Below, piece after piece: positions 48,247 to 56,361 of a DNA stretch of 64,000 nt. Source of the stretch: Oscillospiraceae bacterium. Lineage in GTDB: Bacteria; Bacillota; Clostridia; Oscillospirales; Oscillospiraceae. The DNA lies in contig CAJTCG010000004.1 of NCBI GenBank assembly GCA_910574635.1, positions 1 to 64,000 of the forward strand, given 5' to 3'. The notes beneath the pieces were generated by a model that saw nothing but the letters and a program-made list of their open reading frames with translations, had not been told where the DNA came from and did not search any database. The position numbers and the translations under genes are program-made. Position 1 is the stretch's first letter, and each line of letters opens with the position of its first letter.

Positions 48247-48714
48247 ATAAGCGTACCATTCGGAAAGCACTGGAAAATTGACGGCCTGATTGCCGGGCCC
48301 ATTACGCGGCACGGGAGCGTAAACGGCAGTTACTCTATCATTTTTGAGCGGTCCAGCGGGGCCGCGCTGGAGGGCATCGAGGCCATTGACTGGTCCAGTC
48401 CCACAGTCCAGCGCCTCCCTTCCTGCCCGGAAAAGGAGATGGGCCTCCCGGAAGGCTATGGCTTTGAGCTGGCGAATATTGAGTACCATCACAACACCGG
48501 ACGCTTCAAGGTAACGGTTAGAACGGCCCGGCAGTACCTGGGCGACGTCACTGGATACCAAGCCCGGATTGAGGAGCTGGAGGGACAGGCGGAAAATCTG
48601 GCCGTGCGGGCAAGCGAGGCCCAGGCGGAGGCGGAATCCGTCCGGCAGGAGGCAAAGAACCGTGAGGCGGAGCTGGCCTCCGCCTATGAGGAAGGAGTGG
48701 AGAACAATGGCTGA
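48247..48714 (+). CDS. Tail-associated protein with apparent ATA start codon
   Basis: The frame reads SVPFGKHWKIDGLIAGPITR and onwards for about 155 residues, ending in a coiled coil (QARIEELEGQAENLAV) and VENNG. Seven nt after AAAGGAGA the expected start position holds ATA, not ATG; no other start codon lies near. Either a rare ATA start or a mutated start (G to A) explains it. It is linked to the next gene by a short overlap. Confidence 0.55.
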   Translation: MSVPFGKHWKIDGLIAGPITRHGSVNGSYSIIFERSSGAALEGIEAIDWSSPTVQRLPSCPEKEMGLPEGYGFELANIEYHHNTGRFKVTVRTARQYLGDVTGYQARIEELEGQAENLAVRASEAQAEAESVRQEAKNREAELASAYEEGVENNG

Positions 48715-49195
48715 TACGCATGCGCTGGCGCTGGACGCCATGAGGGCCAAGGGCGCGGCGGATGCCGCCGCCTTGGCGGCCAAGGCCGTGGCCGGGGAGG
48801 CGAACGCCCAGGAGCTCCTGGAGAAAAAGTCCATGATTCCCACCTAGCGGCAGCGGGATTTTACCGCCGTCCCGGTGGGTACCCCCTATAAGTGGGGGGA
48901 CATGGTATACAAGCTCCGGCAGGCCCACGATGCCACGGAGCATCCCGAGTGGACGCCGGATCAGGTCCCCGCCCTCTGGGCCGCGCTCTCCAAGGAGGGA
49001 GAAACCGGCGCACCGGAGGCCCCCATCACCGCTTCCAGGGGCATGGAATACACCTATGGACTGTACTACCTGGATACGGAGGACGGCAAGGTTTACCTGT
49101 GTAAGCGTCCGGGGGAGGCGGAGGGCGGCGCCGTGGTGCTGCAATTCCTCCCTCACGAGCTGGTGGGGCAGTACTTTGAGGAGGTGGCGGCATGA
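48707..49195 (+). pseudogene. Fibre/carbohydrate-binding-type gene split by an in-frame TAG
   Basis: The first part (ATG 48707, GGAGTGGAG upstream) reads 46 codons to KKSMIPT, then TAG at 48845-48847. The same frame continues with RQRDFTAVPVGTPYKWGD, YGLYYLDTEDGKVYLC and on to 49195. The joined sequence resembles fibre-tip proteins in which Trp precedes RQRDF, so TGG to TAG is the likely change. Reinitiation at ATG 48902 would give 97 residues. Readthrough is possible but unproven. Confidence 0.6.
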
Positions 49196-49232
49196 AGAAG
49201 TTTTTGAGTTGAACTGAAGGAGGCGCGGCGGT

Positions 49233-49463
49233 GTGGCGGCGATGAAAGAACTGGTCCCGGAGTACCGGGCGGCGTCGGCCAAGCTGGCCATGCGGATTTC
49301 GGAGAAGAAAGCCGCCGGGGCCTCCCCTGCGGAGCTGCGCCCCCTGCAAGAGGCCCTGCGGGATGTTCGGGAGGTCCAAAGGCTCTTGGATGGGTATTAC
49401 GAGGTCCCCCGCTCCGCCGGCATCGCCGCCGTGGGCTGGAAGGCCCGGAAAATCAATGACTAA
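49233..49463 (+). CDS. Hypothetical helical protein (76 aa)
   Basis: GTG start at 49233 (or ATG 49242) with AAGGAGG upstream. Sequence VPEYRAASAKLAMRISEKKA and EALRDVREVQRLLDGYYEVP, ending in VGWKARKIND. Similar small helical proteins precede lysis genes in PBSX-like phages of this group. Unknown function. Confidence 0.6.
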   Translation: MAAMKELVPEYRAASAKLAMRISEKKAAGASPAELRPLQEALRDVREVQRLLDGYYEVPRSAGIAAVGWKARKIND

Positions 49464-49474
49464 TGGGGCCCCCG

Positions 49475-49575
49475 CTGGAACCCAGCGAAGCGGTTCCAGT
49501 GGGGAGAGGAGGAGCAAGGGAGCGGGCGCAGTCCTCGCCGTAAGGCGGGGACGGAGCTTAGCGGACTTTGCGACG
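49475..49575 (+). repeat. Structured repeat element, copy 2 (~100 nt)
   Basis: Hairpin 1 is an 8-bp stem (49475-49482 with 49492-49499) with the same loop CAGCGAAGC and the same following TGGGGAGAG as copy 1. Hairpin 2 is a 9-bp stem with one G-T pair (49531-49539 with 49544-49552). The tail reads GGAGCTTAGCGGACTTT, then GACG. Stem sequences differ from copy 1 but pairing is kept. It lies between two genes, just before the sigma-like gene. Confidence 0.65.
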
Positions 49576-49580
49576 ACGTG

Positions 49581-50621
49581 ATGACCATTGACGAACTCCG
49601 GGCCCGCAAGCGGGAGCTGCTGGCCCGGAAGAGGCACGAGCTGGAGCTTCAGGCCCGGGGTGAGGGGGACAACCTGGCGCTCTTCATGGTCCGGGAGGAG
49701 CTGGGCGACGTCAACGACCAGCTTCGGGCCCTGACGGCGGGACGGCGGCAGCGCGGCGGCCAGACGGCGGCGGTGGACTACACTAAGGACCGCCAGCAGT
49801 ATCTGGACTGGCGGCGGGAGGATACCGCTCTGGACGGCGAGATCGACGAGGGCCGGGCCCGGCTGACGGCGGCGGCCGTCCATGGCCTGGACCTGCTGAC
49901 ACCCCGCCAGAGAGAGCTGCTGGAGCTGTATCTCTCCGGCAGGAACATCCCCCAGATTGCCGGGGACCTGGGGGTCAACAAGTCCACCGTCTCCCGGTCC
50001 ATTGCCCTGGCGAAGAAGAAGCTCCGGGAGGAGGCGGAGAGGGCCATGACGGAGGCCCGCCTCCGGGGAGAGGAGGCCCTGGTGGACCTTGCGAACCCGG
50101 AGGCGCTGAGAGCCGTCATGCTGGCCATGACGCCGAAGCAGACCGTGTATTTTTATCTGTATTATTCCGAATGTCTTTCCCTTCGGGAAATCGGAGAGCT
50201 GACCGGCACGCACTTTTCCTCCATCACGCGGACTATTCGCCGGGCCATGCGGAATATTGGGAATCTGCTGGGGGGCCAGGACGCCATCCTGGAACACCCG
50301 GAGGCCCTGGACGAGCTGGCTTATCAGGCGTATTGCGAGCTGGGGGACCACCCCGAATTGGTCCCGGAGGGCATACATATCCCCCACACGGCCCTCCCGC
50401 CGAAGCGGAGGGGAAGGAAAAGCAAGAGCCCCATCCCACTCCCGGCGGAAATCTCTATACGGGTCCGGGGGGAGCGCCGGAGGAAGCGCGGGAAGCCGCC
50501 CGGGAAGCTGCTCTCCGCCCTCCTGGAGCGGCGGGAAGCGCGGCCCGGCGGGTCCGTGTTCCAGTGGCTGACGGCGGTCTTCGCGGCCTTCCGGCGGAAG
50601 CTGAAAAAGCGCGCCGGGTGA
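49581..50621 (+). CDS. Protein with two sigma-region-4-like HTH domains
   Basis: This protein of about 346 residues has two sigma-4 helix-turn-helix units: LTPRQRELLELYLSGRNIPQ followed by VNKSTVSRSIALAKKKLREE, then MTPKQTVYFYLYYSECLSLR followed by FSSITRTIRRAMRNIG. An N-terminal coiled coil comes first and a basic C-terminal tail last. No sigma region 2 is visible. Start: ATG 49581 or GTG 49578, with a weak ribosome site right after the structured element. It sits before the holin, so it may control lysis timing or late expression. Confidence 0.7.
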   Translation: MTIDELRARKRELLARKRHELELQARGEGDNLALFMVREELGDVNDQLRALTAGRRQRGGQTAAVDYTKDRQQYLDWRREDTALDGEIDEGRARLTAAAVHGLDLLTPRQRELLELYLSGRNIPQIAGDLGVNKSTVSRSIALAKKKLREEAERAMTEARLRGEEALVDLANPEALRAVMLAMTPKQTVYFYLYYSECLSLREIGELTGTHFSSITRTIRRAMRNIGNLLGGQDAILEHPEALDELAYQAYCELGDHPELVPEGIHIPHTALPPKRRGRKSKSPIPLPAEISIRVRGERRRKRGKPPGKLLSALLERREARPGGSVFQWLTAVFAAFRRKLKKRAG

Positions 50622-50728
50622 CGGGTTCATGCAACTTTCTGTTCTCAGGGCCTAGTATTCGGATACTGCGGCCCTCACCGGCCCGGAGGGGTCCGGCCTG
50701 GGGGTCAAACAACAAAAGGAGAAATGAC

Positions 50729-51229
50729 ATGAGCAACGAAAACTTTGCGGTGCAAATCAAGCTGTGCCTTGCCGCCGTTCTGGGCACGCTGACGGCCCTG
50801 TGGGGCTGGTTCGGCTGGCTGGTGCTGGTATGGGCTGCGCTGATGCTGGCGGACTGGCTCATCGGCTCCGCCGTGGCGGCGAAGGACGGAAAATGGAGCA
50901 GCGGGAAGATGCGGGCGGGGGCCTGGCATAAGGGCGGTATGATCGTCATTGTATGCGTGGCCCTGACGGCGGACTGGCTGATTGGAACTCTGCTCCATAA
51001 CCTCCCGGTGGTGGAGCTGCCCTTTACCTACGGCGTGCTGCTGGGGCCTCTGGTCATCGTGTGGTACGCGGTCGGGGAGCTGGGGAGCCTAGCCGAGCAC
51101 GCCATTGCCATGGGCGCCCCCTATCCCGCCTGGCTGCCCAAAATCCTGGAGGCCGGAAAAAACGCGGTGGACAAGGTGGGCGGGGAGCTGACGGACTTCC
51201 GGGAAGGAGAGCAGCGCCATGACCGCTGA
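50729..51229 (+). CDS. Phage holin (toxin secretion/phage lysis family)
   Basis: This 166-residue membrane protein has about four hydrophobic segments (for example LAAVLGTLTALWGWFGWLVL and GGMIVIVCVALTADWLIGTL). It matches the family of holins with a polar C-terminus. AAAAGGAG precedes the ATG. It overlaps the endolysin gene by 11 bp. Confidence 0.85.
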   Translation: MSNENFAVQIKLCLAAVLGTLTALWGWFGWLVLVWAALMLADWLIGSAVAAKDGKWSSGKMRAGAWHKGGMIVIVCVALTADWLIGTLLHNLPVVELPFTYGVLLGPLVIVWYAVGELGSLAEHAIAMGAPYPAWLPKILEAGKNAVDKVGGELTDFREGEQRHDR

Positions 51230-51887
51230 AAAGGTGCTGGTCATTGCCCGGGGAGAGCTGGGCAATACGGAGAACCCCGCCGGAAGCAACCGGACCAAGT
51301 ACGGCAAGTGGTTTGGCCTGGACGGGAACCCCTGGTGCATGATGTTCGTCATGTGGTGCTTCAGCCAGGCGGGGGCCCTCGGGCTCCTGCCCAAGCGGAC
51401 GGCCTCCTGCGGGGACCTGATGCGCTCGGCGAAGGCAGCGGACTGCTGGGTGACGGAGGACTACCGCCCCGGGGACGTGGTGATCTACGATTTCCCCGGC
51501 GGCACGGCCACGGACCACACGGGGATTATCGAAAGCGTGACAGTCTCCGGAGTGGTGGCCATTGAGGGCAATACCTCCCAGGCCGGAAGCCAGTCCAACG
51601 GCGGGCAGGTGTGCCGGAAGTCTCGGAAGTATAACTTGATTGTGGGGGCGGTGCGCCCGAAATTTGAGGAGGAGGACGACATGAACATCGACAAGCTGAC
51701 CGACGCCGACCTGGTGAAGCTGGCGGGACGGATGCAGGCGGCCCTGGCGAAGCAGCCGGTGAGCGCCACGCTGGCGCCGGAGTTCCAGGAGGCCCAGGAC
51801 CGGGGTGTCACTGACGGGACCCGGCCGGCGGCCTTCGTTACCAGGGCCCAGGCCGCCGTCATGGCGCTGAGGGCTGCAAAGGAGTAA
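51219..51887 (+). CDS. CHAP-type endolysin
   Basis: This 222-residue protein has a CHAP domain with catalytic Cys in NPWCMMFVMWCFSQ and His in TDHTGIIESV, then a linker and a C-terminal 60-residue region of SLH/EF-like or wall-binding type (FQEAQDRGVTDGTRPAAFVT). It would cleave host peptidoglycan after the holin opens the membrane. Confidence 0.88.
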   Translation: MTAEKVLVIARGELGNTENPAGSNRTKYGKWFGLDGNPWCMMFVMWCFSQAGALGLLPKRTASCGDLMRSAKAADCWVTEDYRPGDVVIYDFPGGTATDHTGIIESVTVSGVVAIEGNTSQAGSQSNGGQVCRKSRKYNLIVGAVRPKFEEEDDMNIDKLTDADLVKLAGRMQAALAKQPVSATLAPEFQEAQDRGVTDGTRPAAFVTRAQAAVMALRAAKE

Positions 51888-51888
51888 G

Positions 51889-51920
51889 AAAAGTGGAGGG
51901 TTTCAGCCCTCCGCTTTTCT
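51889..51920 (+). terminator. Terminator after the lysis genes
   Basis: Stem of GGAGGG with CCCTCC, extended by a T-G pair and AAAAG with CTTTT (51889-51900 with 51907-51918), followed by CT. It is two bases past the endolysin stop and ends the late operon. Confidence 0.75.
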
Positions 51921-52205
51921 GCGCAAAAACCGCTGATATCCCCGAACAGACTCCCGAAAAAGCGCCCAACGGCAGGGCTTTGCAGGGAAGCAGACCCCCG
52001 ACTTGACCCCAGAGGGCACAAGCAGACCCCCGCATTCCCGTCCCCAACCCGCTCTGCGGGGCGGTGTCCACGGGCCGAGGGGGCCTTGTGACCCCCGGCC
52101 TTTATCCTGCTTTATTTTCGACCGGGGGATTTTGACGGTAAGTTGAGGGCAGCGTTTTGGCTGGGAGAGCAAAACGGCTCTCGCACGAAAGCGTACGGAT
52201 TGAAT
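51921..52205. other. Prophage right-end non-coding region
   Basis: No gene with support is visible. It contains two copies of AGCAGACCCCCG (near 51979 and 52020) and C-rich stretches, then attR. It is DNA between the lysis module and the attachment site. Confidence 0.5.
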
Positions 52206-52250
52206 ATTACTTATAACAACATGGACTGTATACCTACGGCCCGCCCATGG
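52206..52250. other. attR: Prophage attR junction
   Basis: Phage arm ATTACTTATAAC (52206-52217) is followed by 14 bp and AC (52232-52233), then GH18 coding sequence TYGPPMAVAP. It mirrors attL. Joining bases left of 12,325 to bases right of 52,231 gives YEWGYTYGPPM in one frame. Confidence 0.8.
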
Positions 52251-52654
52251 CGGTCGCGCCCCTCCCCAACGTCCGGGCGGTGCTGGACTACGCCGTCACG
52301 GAAATCCCCGCGGAAAAAATCTTCCTGGGCATACCCAACTACGGCTATGACTGGCCGCTGCCCTTTATCCAGGGGGAAACCCGGGCCCAGTCCATTTCCA
52401 ACCAGCGGGCCATTGAGCTGGCGATTCAATACGGCGTACCCATCCAGTACGACGAAACGGCCCAGTCCCCGTTCTTCCGCTACACCGACGCCGGGGGAAC
52501 CGCCCACGAGGTCTGGTTCGAGGACGCCCGGAGCATGGACGCCAAGCTTCGCCTCGTTGCCGAATACGGCTTCCAGGGAGCGGGGTTCTGGAACCTCATG
52601 CGGCCGTTCTCCCAGGTTTGGCTGGTGCTGGATTCCCTGTACGACGTGGAATGA
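52235..52654 (+). pseudogene. 3' part of a GH18 (SleL/YaaH-like) spore hydrolase gene, split by the prophage
   Basis: The frame from the junction (YGPPMAVAPLPNVRAVLDYA, IFLGIPNYGYDWPLPF, then FQGAGFWNLMRPFSQVWLVL) is the C-terminal part of a GH18 domain like SleL/YaaH spore-cortex hydrolases. The catalytic DxxDxDxE half and any LysM repeats are missing here. They should lie beyond the left insertion, outside the window. Excision would restore a continuous reading frame only if the upstream element also leaves. Confidence 0.8.
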
Positions 52655-52660
52655 CAAACA

Positions 52661-52689
52661 GGAGGGCCCGGCGTTACACCGGGCCCTCC
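52661..52689. terminator. Bidirectional-type terminator between GH18 fragment and purB
   Basis: An 11-bp perfect stem (52661-52671 with 52679-52689) follows the GH18 stop. Convergent transcription from purB reaches it from the other side. Confidence 0.75.
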
Positions 52690-52720
52690 ATTTATCCGCA
52701 GGAAAGAGCCAGAAAATTTC

Positions 52721-54142
52721 TCAAACATTGATTTCAGGGGTGTCCCCGCTCTCCGCCCCGGCCAGCAGGGGGGCAATCCCCTCCAGGAACGCCTCCACCT
52801 GGGCGGCGCAGCGGCCGGTGTAGAGCTTCGGGTCCAGCACGGCCTCCATCTCCGCCTCCGTCATGGCGAAAGCGGGCTCCGCCGCCAGACGGGCCAGCAG
52901 GTCGCAGGGCTCGCCCTCCTTCATCCTGGCCGTGGCGGCCATGGAGCAGGTGCGGATGATTTCATGGAGCTCCTGCCGGTTGCCGCCCCGCTTGACCCCC
53001 TCCATCATCAGGTTTTCCGTGGCGATGAAGGGAAGATATTCCCGCACCGCCCGCTCCACCACCTTCTCGTTGACATGGAGCCCGTCGGTGACGTTCCGGC
53101 AAAGGCGCAGGATCGCGTCGGCGCAGAGGAAGCCCTCCGGCATGGAGATGCGCCGGTTGGCGGAGTCGTCCAGGGTCCGCTCCAGCCACTGAACGGAGGC
53201 GGTCATGGGGGCGTTCATGGCGTCCGCCATCAGGTAGCGGGACAACGAGCAGATGCGCTCGCAGCGCATGGGGTTGCGCTTATAGGCCATGGCCGAGGAG
53301 CCGATCTGGTTCTTCTCGAAAGGCTCCTCCACCTGCCGGTCATGCTGAAGCAGGCGGATGTCGTTTGCCATCCGGCAGGCGCTCTGGGCCACGGAGGAAA
53401 GGCAGTTCAAAATCCGGCTGTCCACCTTCCGGGGATAGGTCTGGCCGCAGACAGGGAAGGTCTTCTCAAAGCCGAACTCCCCGGCGATCCGCCGGTTCAT
53501 CTCGTCGATTTTCGCCCCGTCCCCCTCAAAGAGGTCCATGAAGCTGGCCTCGGTGCCGGTGGTCCCCCGGCAGCCCAGGAATTTCAGGTTCTCCAGCACA
53601 AAGTCCAGCTCCTCCAAATCCGCCAGGAAATCCTGCATCCAGAGAGTGGCCCGCTTGCCCACCGTGACCAGCTGGGCGGGCTGGTAATGGGTGTAGCCCA
53701 GGGTGGGGGTATCCGCGTACTGCCGGGCGAATGCGGCCAGATTTCCCAGCAGGGCGGTCAGCCCCTTCCGCAGATACCGGAGTCCCTCCCGGTAGAGGAT
53801 GAGGTCCGCGTTGTCTGTGACATAGCAGCTGGTGGCCCCCAGGTGGATGATGCCCGCCGCCGAGGGCGCGGCCTTGCCATAGGCGTAGACATGGGCCATC
53901 ACGTCGTGCCGGACTTCCTTTTCCCGGGCCGCGGCCAGGTCGAAGTCGATGTCGGTGAGATGATCCTCCAGCTCCGCCACCTGCTCCGCCGTCACGGGGA
54001 GGCCCAGCTCGTGCTCCGCCCGGGCCAGGGCCACCCACAGCCGCCGCCAGGTCTGGGTGCGCTTTTCGGCGGAGAAGAGGTTCAGCATGAACTCTGATGC
54101 GTAGCGGGAGGAGAGAGGGGATTCGTAGCGGTCTTTACTCAT
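52721..54142 (-). CDS. purB: Adenylosuccinate lyase
   Basis: This 473-residue enzyme has the fumarase/ASL signature SSAMAYKRNPMRCE, the THYQPAQLVTVGKR segment and ATSCYVTDNADL. It splits SAICAR in purine synthesis and adenylosuccinate in AMP synthesis. It directly follows purA (10 bp apart) in the same leftward operon. Length is normal. Confidence 0.96.
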   Translation of the reverse strand: MSKDRYESPLSSRYASEFMLNLFSAEKRTQTWRRLWVALARAEHELGLPVTAEQVAELEDHLTDIDFDLAAAREKEVRHDVMAHVYAYGKAAPSAAGIIHLGATSCYVTDNADLILYREGLRYLRKGLTALLGNLAAFARQYADTPTLGYTHYQPAQLVTVGKRATLWMQDFLADLEELDFVLENLKFLGCRGTTGTEASFMDLFEGDGAKIDEMNRRIAGEFGFEKTFPVCGQTYPRKVDSRILNCLSSVAQSACRMANDIRLLQHDRQVEEPFEKNQIGSSAMAYKRNPMRCERICSLSRYLMADAMNAPMTASVQWLERTLDDSANRRISMPEGFLCADAILRLCRNVTDGLHVNEKVVERAVREYLPFIATENLMMEGVKRGGNRQELHEIIRTCSMAATARMKEGEPCDLLARLAAEPAFAMTEAEMEAVLDPKLYTGRCAAQVEAFLEGIAPLLAGAESGDTPEINV

Positions 54143-54152
54143 GGGGCCTCCT

Positions 54153-55427
54153 TCAGCGGATGATGATGGCGTCCCGCTCCGGGCCTACGGACACGTAGCC
54201 GATGCGGCAGCCGATTTCCTTCTCGATATATTCCACATATTTCCGGGCGGCCTCCGGCAGGTCCTCCCAGGTCCGCACGCCGGAGATGTCGCAGCCCCAG
54301 CCGTCCATATACTCCACCACCGGCTTCGCCTCCGCCAGCAGGGCGGGGAAGGGGAAGCGGTCCGTCTGCTGGCTGCCCAGCTCATAGCGGACGCAGACGG
54401 GGATTTTATCCAGATAGCTCAGCACGTCCAGCTTGGTCAGGGCGATGTTCGTCGCCGCCTGGCACTGGACGCCGTAGCGGGTGGCCACGATGTCGATGGG
54501 CCCCACCCGGCGGGGACGGCCCGTCTTCGCGCCATACTCATTTCCGGCCTGACGGAGCTTCTCCGCCTCTTCGCCGAACCACTCGCAGGTGAAGGGACCC
54601 TCGCCCACGCAGGAGGAGTAGGCCTTCACCACGCCGATGACCTCGTCAATCCGGGCGGAGGGCAGGCCGGAGCCCACCGGGGCGTAAGCCGCCACGGCGT
54701 TGGAGGAGGTGGTGTAGGGATAGATGCCGTAGTCCAGGTCCCGAAGGGCTCCCAGCTGGGCCTCGAACAAAATGCGCTTGTTCTCCGCCTGGGCCTGGCG
54801 CAAAAACGCGCCGGTGTCCCGGATGAAGGGGCGGATTTTCTCGCCGTAGTCCGCCACGTAGTCCATCAGCTGCTCGATGGTATAGGGCTGGGCGTTGTAG
54901 ACCTTGGTCAGGGTCAGGTTCTTCCACTCCAGCAGATCCTCCAGGTGGGAGCGGAGCTGCCCCGGATAGAGGAGTTCTCCCGCCATGACGGTCTTTTTCT
55001 GGAACTTATCGGAGTAGAAGGGGGCGATGCCCTGCTTGGTGGAGCCGTATTTCTTGTCCTTCAGGCGGGCCTCCTCCAAGCCGTCCAAATCCCGGTGCCA
55101 GGGCAGCAGCAGAGAGGCCCGGTCGCTGACCATCAGGTTGTCCGGCGTAATGGCCACGCCCTGGGCGGTGACGTCCTGTATCTCCTTCCACAGGCTCTCG
55201 CAGTCCAGGGCCACGCCGTTGCCCAGGATGTTGACCACGCCGTCCCGGAAGATGCCGGAGGGCAGCAGATGGAGGGCGAACCTGCCCTTTTCGTTGACGA
55301 CGGTGTGCCCGGCGTTTCCGCCGCCCTGATAGCGGACCACCACGTCGTAGTCCTGGGTGATCAGGTCCACCATACGGCCCTTGCCCTCGTCGCCCCAGTT
55401 GATGCCCACAATGGCGCAATTTGACAT
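54153..55427 (-). CDS. purA: Adenylosuccinate synthetase
   Basis: This 424-residue GTP-dependent enzyme has the N-terminal GINWGDEGKGRMVD loop, GNAGHTVV and the GAKTGRPRRVG and ATRYG segments. It makes adenylosuccinate from IMP and aspartate. GGGAGG precedes the ATG at 55427; longer starts run into the leader. It forms an operon with purB. Confidence 0.96.
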   Translation of the reverse strand: MSNCAIVGINWGDEGKGRMVDLITQDYDVVVRYQGGGNAGHTVVNEKGRFALHLLPSGIFRDGVVNILGNGVALDCESLWKEIQDVTAQGVAITPDNLMVSDRASLLLPWHRDLDGLEEARLKDKKYGSTKQGIAPFYSDKFQKKTVMAGELLYPGQLRSHLEDLLEWKNLTLTKVYNAQPYTIEQLMDYVADYGEKIRPFIRDTGAFLRQAQAENKRILFEAQLGALRDLDYGIYPYTTSSNAVAAYAPVGSGLPSARIDEVIGVVKAYSSCVGEGPFTCEWFGEEAEKLRQAGNEYGAKTGRPRRVGPIDIVATRYGVQCQAATNIALTKLDVLSYLDKIPVCVRYELGSQQTDRFPFPALLAEAKPVVEYMDGWGCDISGVRTWEDLPEAARKYVEYIEKEIGCRIGYVSVGPERDAIIIR

Positions 55428-55569
55428 AATGAAACCTCCCCGCGCCGCCGCCCGAAAGATAGGGCGGCGTTCCGCTTGCTCACGGCCAGCGGCCAGCCGG
55501 TGATGGGGGCCTGTCCGGCCCCGGGGGTCCTGACGGCGGCGGATCCGCGCCTCCGTCCAGCGAAAAGAA

Positions 55570-55638
55570 GGGCCCCGCGGTCCGCGGGGCCCCAAAGTTT
55601 CCCTTCCCTATTATAGCGGCAGTTTTCCCATAAGTAAA
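55570..55638 (-). promoter_or_regulatory. purA promoter with early terminator-like hairpin
   Basis: Minus-strand TTTACT (55633-55638), a 17-bp spacer and TATAAT (55610-55615). About 15 nt past the expected start, a GC-rich 11-bp stem (55582-55592 with 55570-55580) is followed by TTCTTTT. So a transcript of about 45 nt could end before the 140-nt leader. This is an attenuator-like layout; the sensor is not visible. Confidence 0.6.
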
Positions 55639-55726
55639 GAGAAAAGCGCAAGTTCCTCAAATTTTTACAGGTTCCGCATAAAAAGGTATGACCCCTGGCC
55701 TTCCGCCGGGGCGGGTTCTTTCGCGT

Positions 55727-56002
55727 TCATGTGACGGTAAAGCGCTTCGCGGTGCTGGAGACGGCGTAGCGCTCGTATATTTCCGGCCGCTCCGCTTTCA
55801 GGGCCTTGGCGTCCAGCCGGGTGCTGGAAACGGATTTCCAGGAGACTTTGTAGTGGGCCGTCTCCACCTGCTCCACGCCCCGGGCTTCCAGCTCCGCCTT
55901 GACTTCCTCCTCAATGGCCTCCGCCTCTTTTTTCAGCGTGTCCATCTCCCGGCGGCAGCGCCGGAGCCGGGCCAGCTTCTCGTCCATCTGCAAGTTGTCC
56001 AT
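55727..56002 (-). CDS. Phage-type protein of YqaJ-recombinase neighbourhoods (91 aa)
   Basis: NLQMDEKLARLRRCRREMDT begins a coiled coil; the C-terminal half (YKVSWKSVSSTRLDAKALKA, then YERYAVSSTAKRFTV) is typical of small phage proteins beside YqaJ-type exonucleases. Here it stands alone on the host side. GGAGGA precedes the ATG at 56002. Possibly a domesticated remnant. Confidence 0.6.
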   Translation of the reverse strand: MDNLQMDEKLARLRRCRREMDTLKKEAEAIEEEVKAELEARGVEQVETAHYKVSWKSVSSTRLDAKALKAERPEIYERYAVSSTAKRFTVT

Positions 56003-56067
56003 AGCGTCCTCCCATGTGTTTGGTTTGCTAGAGACTATGAGGGGAGGGGGACGCTTATGACGGCCTT

Positions 56068-56361
56068 TTAGAGATGGTGGTCCCGGAGGAGCTTTTTCGC
56101 ATGCTCCCACAGCTCGTCGCTGACGGTCTGAATCACCGCCACCTTCCGCACCAGCTCCGGCAGGGCGGCGGTGAGCTCCGCCTCCACGATGGTTTCGCTG
56201 GTCAGATCCGCCGAGGGGCACCCGGCGCACTGGCCCAGCAGCTTCACGTACAGCACGCCGTCCTCCAGATGGTCCACGGCGATCTCTCCCCCGTGGGCCC
56301 GGAGGGCGGGGCGGACCTTCTCGTCCAGCACAGTTTCAATGCGGTTCAAATCTTCCGTCAT
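56068..56361 (-). CDS. NifU-like iron-sulfur scaffold domain protein
   Basis: This 97-residue protein is a NifU C-terminal domain with the CxxC cluster site in LLGQCAGCPSADLTSE and the start of the fold in LRAHGGEIAVDHLEDG. It assembles or transfers Fe-S clusters. It overlaps the MoxR gene by 4 bp, so the two are coupled. Confidence 0.88.
   Translation of the reverse strand: MTEDLNRIETVLDEKVRPALRAHGGEIAVDHLEDGVLYVKLLGQCAGCPSADLTSETIVEAELTAALPELVRKVAVIQTVSDELWEHAKKLLRDHHL

Noticed and set aside
47334..49195. Diversity-generating retroelement at the fibre genes
   Set aside because: No reverse transcriptase gene and no template/variable repeat pair are seen near the fibre region; the G-to-A differences are too few.
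49192..49212. Six-codon ORF (MKKFLS) before the 76-aa gene
   Set aside because: Too short to support as a gene, although a leader peptide cannot be excluded.
12325..52233. Search for long direct repeats at the prophage ends
   Set aside because: Only a dinucleotide (AC) is shared at the crossover. This is normal for large serine integrases, so the lack of a long att repeat does not argue against the boundaries.
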